Positions 1-5,859 of a stretch of DNA of 10,806 nt are shown piece by piece. The DNA comes from Prevotella sp. GTDB taxonomy: Bacteria; Bacteroidota; Bacteroidia; Bacteroidales; Bacteroidaceae. How positions within the stretch are numbered: the stretch's first letter is position 1; every line of letters starts with the position of its first letter. Made by a program: the position numbers and the translations under genes. The notes under the pieces were generated by a model that worked only from the letters and a program-made list of their open reading frames with translations, searched no databases and was not told where the DNA came from. The DNA is taken from the NCBI GenBank assembly GCA_017424205.1, contig JAFPAS010000261.1:1-10806 (forward strand). The letters are read 5' to 3'.

Positions 1-374
1 CCACTGGTGCATTTGCTGGACGAATTCTGGTACGCAAAGACGCACAGAAGACACTGAGCGAGGAGACTAACCAGAATCTTGTGGCAACCAAGACGGCACG
101 AATGTATACCCAGCCGATGCTCGAAATCTATGCTGACGACGTGAAATGCTCACACGGTTCAACCGTTGGACAACTCAACGACAAAGCCCTTTTCTACATG
201 CAACAGCGCGGAATACCACTGCGCGAAGCACGTCTGCTGCTTCAGACAGCCTTTGTCACTGAGGTGGTTGACAACATTCCGCTCGAACCGCTGCGCCTTC
301 GTCTGCACTATCTGATTGAGAAGCGATTCCGTGGCGAACTCTCTAAGTGCGAAGGATGCAGACTGTGCAGATAG
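1..374 (+). CDS. sufD: SufD, C-terminal part (Fe-S cluster assembly scaffold subunit), 5' truncated by the window edge
   Basis: The open frame is already running at base 3 and gives 123 residues before the TAG stop, so only the C-terminal part of a protein usually above 400 residues is visible. The stretch GRILVRKDAQKT followed by LEIYADDVKCSHGSTVG is the typical SufB/SufD core. The CSHG motif (His at visible residue 51) carries the histidine that is functionally important in E. coli SufD, to my knowledge His360. The segment ALFYMQQRGI..EAR and the helical end are also SufD-like. SufD works with SufB and the ATPase SufC in the cytosol to build Fe-S clusters; sufB and sufC are expected just left of the window. 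The protein ends in a cysteine-rich tail, CEGCRLCR. A GTG at base 81 is in frame but is not a real start, because the conserved sequence continues upstream of it. Confidence 0.95.
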   Translation, partial: TGAFAGRILVRKDAQKTLSEETNQNLVATKTARMYTQPMLEIYADDVKCSHGSTVGQLNDKALFYMQQRGIPLREARLLLQTAFVTEVVDNIPLEPLRLRLHYLIEKRFRGELSKCEGCRLCR

Positions 375-403
375 GAGTCTTGCACACCACATAAAAAAAT
401 CAT

Positions 404-483
404 AAAGCCCGGCGGCAAGTCCACAGGCAGGGACGATGTGCGTAAGCCTTTCCTGCTACAATGAGGGCTTCCCGCCGGGTTTT
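404..483 (+). terminator. Large stem-loop after sufD, likely terminator (possibly bidirectional)
   Basis: Bases 404-422 pair with 465-483 over 19 positions, with one C-C mismatch and two G-U pairs. The core is CCCGGCGG (408-415) with CCGCCGGG (472-479), and the 3' side ends in TTTT. A second helix inside the loop pairs 427-433 with 450-456. The two wobble pairs form only in the + strand RNA, which fits a structure of the sufD transcript. Read on the - strand, the stem is followed by TTTATGATTTTTTT (392-405), so it may also stop transcription of the small gene at 557-811. The 80-nt size and the inner helix are more than a simple terminator needs, so a small RNA or 3'UTR element is possible. 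Confidence 0.65.
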
Positions 484-556
484 GGATTACGGGTTATGTG
501 CAGAGCATATCGGCTCCATCATGATGCCCGCCGACAACGCTCTGGCAAAAGCCGCC

Positions 557-811
557 TTAGTCCTGCGATTCGTTCATGCGCTCCTTGCACTGCAGCACAG
601 CGACAAGAAACCAGATAAAAGCCAGCGAATGATAAACAAAGCCTAAATCGCATGGCAACACAAGAGCTACGAACGCACACTGCGCATTAACCAAGGCTTT
701 CGCCTGTCTTACTGTTACATCCTGCTCAAGCAAGCGGCTGTAGTATGCTGCTATCATGGCAAAAACTCCTACTGTCTGCATATTCTTTCCTACTGTTGTT
801 TCGTTATTCAT
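557..811 (-). CDS. Small predicted membrane protein, 84 residues, function unknown
   Basis: I do not recognise a named family. The protein has two hydrophobic stretches: about residues 13-28 (around VGVFAMIAAYYSRLL) and about 41-75, where the second contains LVLPCDLGF and AFIWFLVAVLQC. Between them is a polar segment, EQDVTVRQAKA. The composition and segment pattern look like a real small inner-membrane protein and not like antisense noise, and no stronger frame covers the stretch. About 90 nt upstream is TACCTTTG (901-908, - strand), a full match to the Bacteroidetes -7 box. Downstream, the hairpin at 404-483 could end its transcript. No Shine-Dalgarno motif precedes the ATG, as usual for the phylum. 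A start at Met11 is also possible. Three cysteines (45, 54, 75) lie in or near the second hydrophobic stretch. Confidence 0.6.
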   Translation of the reverse strand: MNNETTVGKNMQTVGVFAMIAAYYSRLLEQDVTVRQAKALVNAQCAFVALVLPCDLGFVYHSLAFIWFLVAVLQCKERMNESQD

Positions 812-900
812 AATGCTATATATTTCTATTAATTTATACTCAGATATTCCGACATCCTAAATGCATCGCTAACAACGCCCCTGATGTCTTATTTCGGAGG

Positions 901-908
901 CAAAGGTA
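901..908 (-). promoter_or_regulatory. Candidate -7 promoter box for the 84-residue membrane protein gene
   Basis: The - strand reads TACCTTTG, an exact match to the Bacteroidetes -7 consensus TAnnTTTG, and would give a 5' leader of roughly 85 nt before the ATG at 811. A good TTTG -33 box at the usual 19-21 nt spacing is not present; only ATTG (924-927) lies near, at 15 nt. The dyad at 919-935 sits where a -33 region or an activator site would be. Confidence 0.45.
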
Positions 909-918
909 TCGCGGTATT

Positions 919-935
919 GTGAACAATAAGTTCAC
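919..935. promoter_or_regulatory. Inverted repeat GTGAAC-5 nt-GTTCAC, candidate operator
   Basis: A perfect 6-bp dyad (919-924 and 930-935) with an AATAA spacer lies in the divergent gap between the small membrane gene and rnhB. A further GTTCAC occurs at 979-984, five bases before the rnhB start codon. No T-tract follows, so it is not a terminator. It may be a regulator binding site acting on one or both genes; nothing in the sequence names the regulator. Confidence 0.35.
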
Positions 936-989
936 TCGGGTAATTAATTTAGTTAAACAATCTTAATATTTAACATTCGTTCACTAATT

Positions 990-1634
990 ATGCTCTTAAA
1001 TCACTATTATGAAGGGCTCATAGAAGCCGGATGTGACGAAGCGGGGCGCGGATGTCTCGCTGGTTCTGTCTATGCCGCAGCAGTAATTCTGCCTCCCGAC
1101 TATCACAACGAGATGCTTAACGACTCGAAGCAGCTGACTGAGAAAAAGCGCTACATGCTGCGCGAACAGATAGAGCGTGACGCCATAGCATGGGCAGTAG
1201 GCATAGTGACCCCAGAGGAGATAGACAAGATAAACATACTCCGAGCATCGTTCCTCGCTATGCACCGCGCTGTAGACCAGCTGGCAGTTGCGCCAGAGGC
1301 ACTCATCATCGACGGCAACCGTTTCACGCCATACCATCCGCTGCTCGCTGACGGTACATCACGCGCAGCCGAACCACTACCCCACACCACCATAGTGAAA
1401 GGCGACGGCAAGTATCTCGCCATAGCAGCGGCAAGTATCCTTGCTAAGACATACCGCGACGACTATATGAACAAGCTGGCGGAAGAGCATCCGCAGTACG
1501 ACTGGCGTTCAAACAAAGGCTATCCGACAAAGAAACACCGCCAGGCTATACGCGAATATGGCGTCACTCCATACCACCGCTTGTCATACAACCTGACCGG
1601 CACAGGAGAACTATCGCTCAATTTCGAACCGTAG
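990..1634 (+). CDS. rnhB: Ribonuclease HII
   Basis: This cytosolic enzyme cuts the RNA strand of RNA-DNA hybrids, including single ribonucleotides built into DNA. The 214-residue protein carries the full active site: DEAGRG with Asp16 and Glu17, LIIDGN with Asp108, and KGDGKY with Asp139, followed by the conserved helix [15 protein letters not shown]. The motif [10 protein letters not shown] (175-184) and the end [12 protein letters not shown] are also typical. Between Asp108 and Asp139 there is an extra segment of about 14 residues (around 115-130, [13 protein letters not shown]) that shorter homologues lack. The ATG is chosen because the conserved [10 protein letters not shown] begins only 12 residues later and the upstream sequence is AT-rich spacer. 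A WYL regulator gene follows after 40 nt, probably in the same transcript. Confidence 0.98.
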   Translation: MLLNHYYEGLIEAGCDEAGRGCLAGSVYAAAVILPPDYHNEMLNDSKQLTEKKRYMLREQIERDAIAWAVGIVTPEEIDKINILRASFLAMHRAVDQLAVAPEALIIDGNRFTPYHPLLADGTSRAAEPLPHTTIVKGDGKYLAIAAASILAKTYRDDYMNKLAEEHPQYDWRSNKGYPTKKHRQAIREYGVTPYHRLSYNLTGTGELSLNFEP

Positions 1635-1674
1635 CCACAGCCGAAAGAGAAATAAGATCAACACATCAACGACT

Positions 1675-2580
1675 ATGCGACACGACAAACTTGGACTGCA
1701 ACTCGAACTGCTGCTTCTACTGACCGAAAACCGTCAGTGGACAGTAGAGCAGATATGTCAGAAACTCCACATACAGAAACGTAACCTTTACTACTACCTC
1801 GATTTCTTCCGTGGGGCAGACTTCAATATCGTCAAGCATGGAGCATACTACAGCATCTCACGCGACTCGAAATTCATCAGTCGTCTCTGCGATATCGTGA
1901 AGTTCAGCGAAGACGAGATAATGCTCATCAAACGCCTTCTCGACGAAAGCGACAATAGCAACATGCTGGTGCGCTCGCTGAAGCAGAAGCTCATGCGATT
2001 CTACGACTTTAATATCATCGGCGACGAACAGCTGCGCCTGCGCCATGCCAAGATTGTCAGCACGATGTACGAAGCCATCAGGTCGCAGCAGATGGTAGTA
2101 ATACACAACTACTCGTCAGCCCACTCTGGAAGTGTCACTGACCGTATCATCGAACCCTTCCTGCTCATGAATGGCAACCGTGACATACGCGCTTATGAGA
2201 TAAAGTCGAAGATGAACAAGACATTCCGTCTGTCACGCATGGAGAGCGTAACACTGCTCGATGAGAAATGGCTCTGCCGCTCTGAACACCGTCAGATATA
2301 CACCGACATATTCAATTTTGCCTCAGAAGACCTTATACCCGTAACCTTACGTCTTGACCAATTGTCATACAATGTGCTTGTTGAGGAGTTTCCTTTAGCC
2401 GAGAAGGATATCACATCAGACGGCGAGCATTGGCTGTATAACAGTCATGTATGTTCTCTGAAAGGTATCGGTCGTTTCGTAATAGGACTCTATGACCACA
2501 TAGAGATAATAAATAGTCCGGAGCTGGAAGATTACGTTTGCCGCAAGCTACAACTGTTTTCAGAGAAACGGTCGGTTTAA
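1675..2580 (+). CDS. WYL-domain transcriptional regulator (HTH + WYL + C-terminal extension)
   Basis: The 301-residue protein has the three-part layout of WYL regulators. Residues about 8-62 form a DeoR-like winged helix (WTVEQICQKLHIQKRNLYYYLDF with a wing ending GAYYSIS). Residues about 125-215 form the WYL domain, with VVIHNYSS, RIIEPFLL and FRLSRMESV as recognisable strands. Residues about 220-296 look like the WCX extension. The W-Y-L triad itself is changed: the equivalent strand reads IRAYEIKS (171-178). Family members bind DNA and are thought to sense nucleic acids or nucleotides through the WYL domain; some control DNA-damage or phage-defence genes. Placement 40 nt after rnhB suggests co-transcription, so a link to RNA-DNA hybrid or DNA damage metabolism is possible but inferred. 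No defence genes are present here. Confidence 0.88.
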   Translation: MRHDKLGLQLELLLLLTENRQWTVEQICQKLHIQKRNLYYYLDFFRGADFNIVKHGAYYSISRDSKFISRLCDIVKFSEDEIMLIKRLLDESDNSNMLVRSLKQKLMRFYDFNIIGDEQLRLRHAKIVSTMYEAIRSQQMVVIHNYSSAHSGSVTDRIIEPFLLMNGNRDIRAYEIKSKMNKTFRLSRMESVTLLDEKWLCRSEHRQIYTDIFNFASEDLIPVTLRLDQLSYNVLVEEFPLAEKDITSDGEHWLYNSHVCSLKGIGRFVIGLYDHIEIINSPELEDYVCRKLQLFSEKRSV

Positions 2581-2660
2581 GAGTCCATACTGCATAGAAG
2601 AAAAAGTATAAGACAGGCTTAATCCTCTAGACACAAAACAAAAACATAACTATACAAAGT

Positions 2661-2709
2661 AATATCGTCTGCCATGCGTCTATATAACAAACGCATAGCA
2701 GACGATATT
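2661..2709. terminator. Convergent-gene hairpin, likely bidirectional terminator
   Basis: AATATCGTCTGC... (2661-2679) pairs with 2691-2709 over 19 positions around an 11-nt loop. The single imperfect position is C-A on the + strand and G-U on the - strand. The stem is followed by TTTATTAT on the + strand. It lies between the WYL gene (+) and the DASS transporter gene (-), which end 80 nt and 110 nt away, and probably ends both transcripts. The rest of this 239-nt gap shows nothing I can assign. Confidence 0.7.
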
Positions 2710-2819
2710 TTATTATGAATGATCACGCACGGCTCAGCATGATAACACAGAGCATAGCGCACGTATCGCTGCAAGAGCAGTCTTTATTGCTCCAACAGAC
2801 TACAGATTCTTACATGCAA

Positions 2820-4496
2820 CTAAAAGAACAACCCGTTAGTGTATCCCATCCAACGTAGCAAGGTCTCGCCCCAGACAAGAATCATCACCCATCCGATGAG
2901 CATCATTGTAATGCCGAAGCGGAATGTGTCGCTCCAGCTATAATGGTTAGTAGTATAGAGCAATGCTGCCGGTTTTGAGTTGAAAGGCAGGACGTAAACA
3001 TGCTCAATGAGCAACGCCACAGGGAATGCAAGACTCATGACAGGATAGCCGAACTTCTGTGCCACACCTATAGCGATAGGCACGAAGATAAGCGCACGCA
3101 TGGTCTTCGACTGGAACAGTAGCGCGGAGAACAGCATCATGCCCGTAAGCATAACATACAATAGCCAGAAAGGTGTCTGCTCACCCACACCCATGCTGTC
3201 AAACAAGACATCGACCATACTCTTCGGCAGTGCCGTCGTTTCGAGTCCGACACCGATGGCATACGCACCGGCAGAGAAGAGCATGAGATGCCACGGAATG
3301 TCCACATCGTTCCATTTCACCACACCAATTCCTGGCAGCAATGCGATAACGGCACCAATAAACGCCACGGTGGTAGCATCTATTCCATGAATCTTATCTG
3401 TAGCCCACATAGCGAGCACACCGACAAAGATAGCAATAGACTTCCATTCCTCAACATTCATTTTTCCCATTGCATCAAGTTCCGCACGCAACCTTGCCAT
3501 TCCGCCGTCAATCTGCGGTCTGCGTTCTTCTGGCGACAACGGGAAGATAAACTTCACGCCAATCCACCAGCCAATGAAAAGCAGGAGTATGGCAAGCGGG
3601 AATGCAGCGACAAACCAGTCAGTATAACTTACAGACGTAATACCCAACGCACCACCAATAAGCGAAGCCGCCAGCAGGTTTGCTCCAGAGCCGGTAAGAA
3701 AACCACTTGCACCTATATTCACCTGGAAAAGATTCTGCAGCACGATATTCCTTCCGAAATTGTTACGATTGCCATTTGATGCTCCGTACACCGCTGCCAC
3801 AACCATGAATATAGGCAGGAGTATAGCCGCCTTAACAGTTGTTGCAGAGATAAAAGCCGAGAGCACCACGTTAATGATAATGAAACTGAAGAATATGCCG
3901 CTTGCAGAATTTCCAAACCTTATCACAAACCATAATGCCAAACGCCTTGCCGCTTTTGTCTTGACGAGCATGGAAGCCAGCACGAACGACAATATATTGA
4001 GCCACATCACGGGGTGTCCTAATTGCGCGAAAGCCTCCTTCTGTGTCGTGACCCCAGTAAGCACGATGCCCAGTATCACGAGCAATGCCGTGAGATAATT
4101 AGGCACAGACTCTGTAATCCACAATATAATGGCAGCAAGGAAGATGGCCAGCATTGCATAATTGGCGCGAGCAAAGTCGTCCATGCCACGTTCTTGAATA
4201 AACTTAGCCGCTTTCTTTACGTTCTGTGCTGGTTGCGGTGTGTCGACCGTTACTGTTCCATCAGCCGCTGTGGTTACAATTTCTGTCGGTATGAAATCAC
4301 TTTCTGTCAGATTGTCAATGAATGGAATATCTACCATCCAATACACCAAGACGAAGGCTATGATAGCCAACGGCCCTCCAAGACGTGCCATCCATTTCTC
4401 GAATGTGGATTTTTCCATCTTCGGAAGTTTTTCAATCTTATAGTTGTTCATATCCAGCGGATCGAACAGTTCGGCAGATTTCTTTTCTTGTGTCAT
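2820..4496 (-). CDS. DASS/SLC13-family anion symporter (dicarboxylate, sulfate or phosphate type; substrate unknown)
   Basis: A 558-residue multi-pass inner-membrane protein with the DASS layout: WITESVP (126-132), a first hairpin motif around 217-229 (SATTVKAAILLPI), GSGANLLAASLI (269-280), and a second motif around 463-474 (SKTMRALIFVPI). In the best-known members (for example VcINDY) both repeats carry Ser-Asn-Thr, which binds Na+ and substrate. Here they read SAT and SKT, so the Asn is lost in both. A hydrophilic insertion with acidic and Thr residues (about 61-108) separates the first helix from the core and probably faces the periplasm. Family substrates include succinate, citrate, sulfate and phosphate; the altered motifs prevent a substrate call. 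A terminator at 4603-4632 separates it from the CYTH gene. A weak -7-like TAGATATG (4535-4542, - strand) is the only promoter candidate. The first ATG is used; Met16 is an alternative. Confidence 0.88.
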   Translation of the reverse strand: MTQEKKSAELFDPLDMNNYKIEKLPKMEKSTFEKWMARLGGPLAIIAFVLVYWMVDIPFIDNLTESDFIPTEIVTTAADGTVTVDTPQPAQNVKKAAKFIQERGMDDFARANYAMLAIFLAAIILWITESVPNYLTALLVILGIVLTGVTTQKEAFAQLGHPVMWLNILSFVLASMLVKTKAARRLALWFVIRFGNSASGIFFSFIIINVVLSAFISATTVKAAILLPIFMVVAAVYGASNGNRNNFGRNIVLQNLFQVNIGASGFLTGSGANLLAASLIGGALGITSVSYTDWFVAAFPLAILLLFIGWWIGVKFIFPLSPEERRPQIDGGMARLRAELDAMGKMNVEEWKSIAIFVGVLAMWATDKIHGIDATTVAFIGAVIALLPGIGVVKWNDVDIPWHLMLFSAGAYAIGVGLETTALPKSMVDVLFDSMGVGEQTPFWLLYVMLTGMMLFSALLFQSKTMRALIFVPIAIGVAQKFGYPVMSLAFPVALLIEHVYVLPFNSKPAALLYTTNHYSWSDTFRFGITMMLIGWVMILVWGETLLRWMGYTNGLFF

Positions 4497-4602
4497 TTTC
4501 CTGATTTATTTTGTTAAGGAGATAAAGGAAGCAACATATCTACCTTTAAATTCCTATATCTTCTTAACACGCTAAACTTGAGTCATGGTTAAAAACGGAT
4601 AC

Positions 4603-4632
4603 AAAAAAGGGAGGGCACAAAAATCCCCTCCC
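4603..4632 (-). terminator. Intrinsic terminator after the CYTH gene
   Basis: On the - strand GGGAGGG pairs with CCCTCCC (positions 4626-4632 and 4609-4615) around a 10-nt loop, followed directly by six T (4603-4608). It starts 14 nt past the CYTH stop codon and separates that gene from the DASS transporter gene, which must then depend on read-through or on its own promoter in 4497-4602. Confidence 0.9.
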
Positions 4633-4646
4633 AATATCATGCAGTG

Positions 4647-5117
4647 TTATTTCCAGTTCTTATAAGGGTTTTTCATCAACATAGAGTTATAATACTTCAC
4701 GTCTCCAGTCACTTCCTCACCCAGCCATTCAGGCTTTACAAATGCTTCTTCCTCAGACGCAAGCTCTACTTCAGCCACAGTAAGTCCGTCATTGTCGCCG
4801 TAGAACTCGTCAACCTCAAAAGTATGCTCTCCAGACTTTACCAGATAACGTGTCTTGTCGATTACACCCGGTTCGCAGATAGCAAGCAGCTGTTCTGCTT
4901 CAGCAGCCGGAATCTCTTTCTCCCATTCAAAACGGCTTGCACCGCTCTGGCTGCCAATGCCCTTTACAGTGATAAATCCCTTGTCGCCTTTCACACGAAC
5001 ACGAACAGTACGCTCTGGCACTGAGCACAGATAGCCCTGTATGATACGTGTAGACTTGAACACCTCCGGCTTGAAATCACCAGCCACCAAGAATTTTCTT
5101 TCTATCTCTTGTGCCAT
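4647..5117 (-). CDS. CYTH-domain triphosphate tunnel metalloenzyme (probable inorganic triphosphatase)
   Basis: The 156-residue protein is a compact, complete CYTH domain. The signature ExExK lies at the start as EIERKFLV (Glu4, Glu6, Lys8). The tunnel residues expected in the family can be seen: Arg39 and Arg41 (VRVRVKG), Lys52 (ITVKG), Glu64/Glu66 (RFEWEKEIP), Lys88 and Arg90 (DKTRYLV), Glu101/Asp103 (FEVDEF) and Glu116/Glu118 (AEVELA). Small bacterial members of this type hydrolyse tripolyphosphate or nucleoside triphosphates with a divalent metal; some relatives are adenylate cyclases or thiamine triphosphatases. No extra domain such as CHAD is present. The protein has no signal peptide and should be cytosolic. 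The gene starts 3 nt after the stop of the CYTH-like gene, so the two are almost certainly co-transcribed. The preferred activity, tripolyphosphatase, is an inference from size and motif set. Confidence 0.93.
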   Translation of the reverse strand: MAQEIERKFLVAGDFKPEVFKSTRIIQGYLCSVPERTVRVRVKGDKGFITVKGIGSQSGASRFEWEKEIPAAEAEQLLAICEPGVIDKTRYLVKSGEHTFEVDEFYGDNDGLTVAEVELASEEEAFVKPEWLGEEVTGDVKYYNSMLMKNPYKNWK

Positions 5118-5120
5118 AAC

Positions 5121-5765
5121 TTATTCGTTTGCAAGTTTCTTGTTTGACATGCCGATAACACGCTTAATAGCCTGCAGGTAGTTGATATTCTCCACACCTT
5201 CAAGACCAACGTCAGCGATAGTCTTCTTGATATCCTCTATCTCTGTTGACTCAGAGTTGATAGTCACCACCTTCGCACCATTGATAAGCACATTGCCCAC
5301 CTCACAGATGGTGTCGTTCACCATATATCCGAAACGCTGCTTATGCACACGCACTGCTGCCAAGTCAGGATTCTCCTCTACCATGGCGATGAATTCGTCG
5401 TAAGTATAAGTATCCTTTGTGAGTTCAGGCATCTCAACCATGAATGCTGGGAACACCTCATCCTTCAACACCTGTGCAGAGATAGGGAACTCGCCCTTCA
5501 TCAGCGGATTCCACTGCTCCAGTCCATCAACAGTCTGCACGTATGTCTTGATATCCATCTTTCCATCACGTATTTTTGTATTGTTGATGTCGTTTGTGCG
5601 TGAAATGATATAGATTTCATCGCTGTGACGCTCCCACACCTTCTCTGGCACAGGAACAGACAGGCGCGCCATGCGCTTGTGTGCCTCGCAGAAGCACTGT
5701 CCGAATGAGCGGAACTCAAAACGTGGTTTTGAGATTGCGCCTATTTCCATTTTTTCTTTACTCAT
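5121..5765 (-). CDS. Hypothetical protein, possible divergent CYTH-like fold, 214 residues
   Basis: I do not recognise a named family. The order of charged motifs resembles a CYTH tunnel protein: RFEFRSFG near the N-terminus (15-22) in place of ExExK, EIYIIS (50-55), TKIRDGKMDIKT (63-74) like the Arg..TlK strands, VRVHKQRFGY (138-147) like the K.R..y strand, INSESTE (169-175) like the final acidic strand, and INYLQAIKRVIG (194-205) like the closing SY..L helix. The first ExExK glutamate is absent (Arg15 stands in its place), so metal-dependent catalysis may be lost or changed. No signal peptide or membrane segment is seen. It lies 3 nt upstream of the canonical CYTH gene, suggesting a paired function such as a complex or a regulatory pseudoenzyme. 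A hairpin ends 15 nt before its ATG. That it is a real gene is near certain from length, context and composition; the fold assignment is an inference. Confidence 0.85.
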   Translation of the reverse strand: MSKEKMEIGAISKPRFEFRSFGQCFCEAHKRMARLSVPVPEKVWERHSDEIYIISRTNDINNTKIRDGKMDIKTYVQTVDGLEQWNPLMKGEFPISAQVLKDEVFPAFMVEMPELTKDTYTYDEFIAMVEENPDLAAVRVHKQRFGYMVNDTICEVGNVLINGAKVVTINSESTEIEDIKKTIADVGLEGVENINYLQAIKRVIGMSNKKLANE

Positions 5766-5780
5766 AATTATAATTACTGC

Positions 5781-5838
5781 CCGACAGGCAAGTTACCCAT
5801 AACATATTGATTATGTATGCAAGCAACCTGCCCGTCGG
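5781..5838 (-). promoter_or_regulatory. Stem-loop between the porin and CYTH-like genes (attenuator, processing or translation-control element)
   Basis: Bases 5781-5794 and 5825-5838 pair over 14 positions. Read on the + strand, two positions are A-C mismatches; on the - strand the same two become G-U pairs, so the helix is complete only in the - strand RNA, the direction of both flanking genes. The inner 30 nt can extend pairing imperfectly (CATAACAT against ATTATGTATG). No T-tract follows in that direction, so it is not a standard intrinsic terminator. It ends 15 nt before the start codon of the CYTH-like gene. It may set the ratio of porin to downstream expression by partial termination, by mRNA processing, or by masking initiation. 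Confidence 0.55.
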
Positions 5839-5859
5839 TATTTATTTTATGTAAATTGT

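Noticed and set aside
159..392. 77-residue open frame on the - strand over the sufD end
   Set aside because: It is fully antisense to conserved SufD sequence and has no recognisable features.
436..646. Two overlapping + strand frames (436-618 and 461-646)
   Set aside because: They begin inside the sufD hairpin and run antisense to the more convincing 84-residue membrane protein; composition is low quality.
941..952. TAATTTAG as a -7 box for rnhB
   Set aside because: One mismatch in the core and no TTTG at the right spacing; AT-rich DNA gives such matches by chance.
2775..2792. Short hairpin GAGCA/TGCTC downstream of the DASS gene
   Set aside because: Five pairs only and no T-tract; the hairpin at 2661-2709 is a better terminator.
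3288..3779. 163-residue + strand frame within the DASS gene region
   Set aside because: It is antisense to conserved transmembrane motifs and its translation has no family features.
4023..4517. 164-residue + strand frame opposite the DASS N-terminal region
   Set aside because: Shadow of the transporter gene; Cys- and His-rich noise typical of antisense translation.
4644..5024. 126-residue + strand frame opposite the CYTH gene
   Set aside because: The - strand product has the full CYTH motif set, while this one has none.
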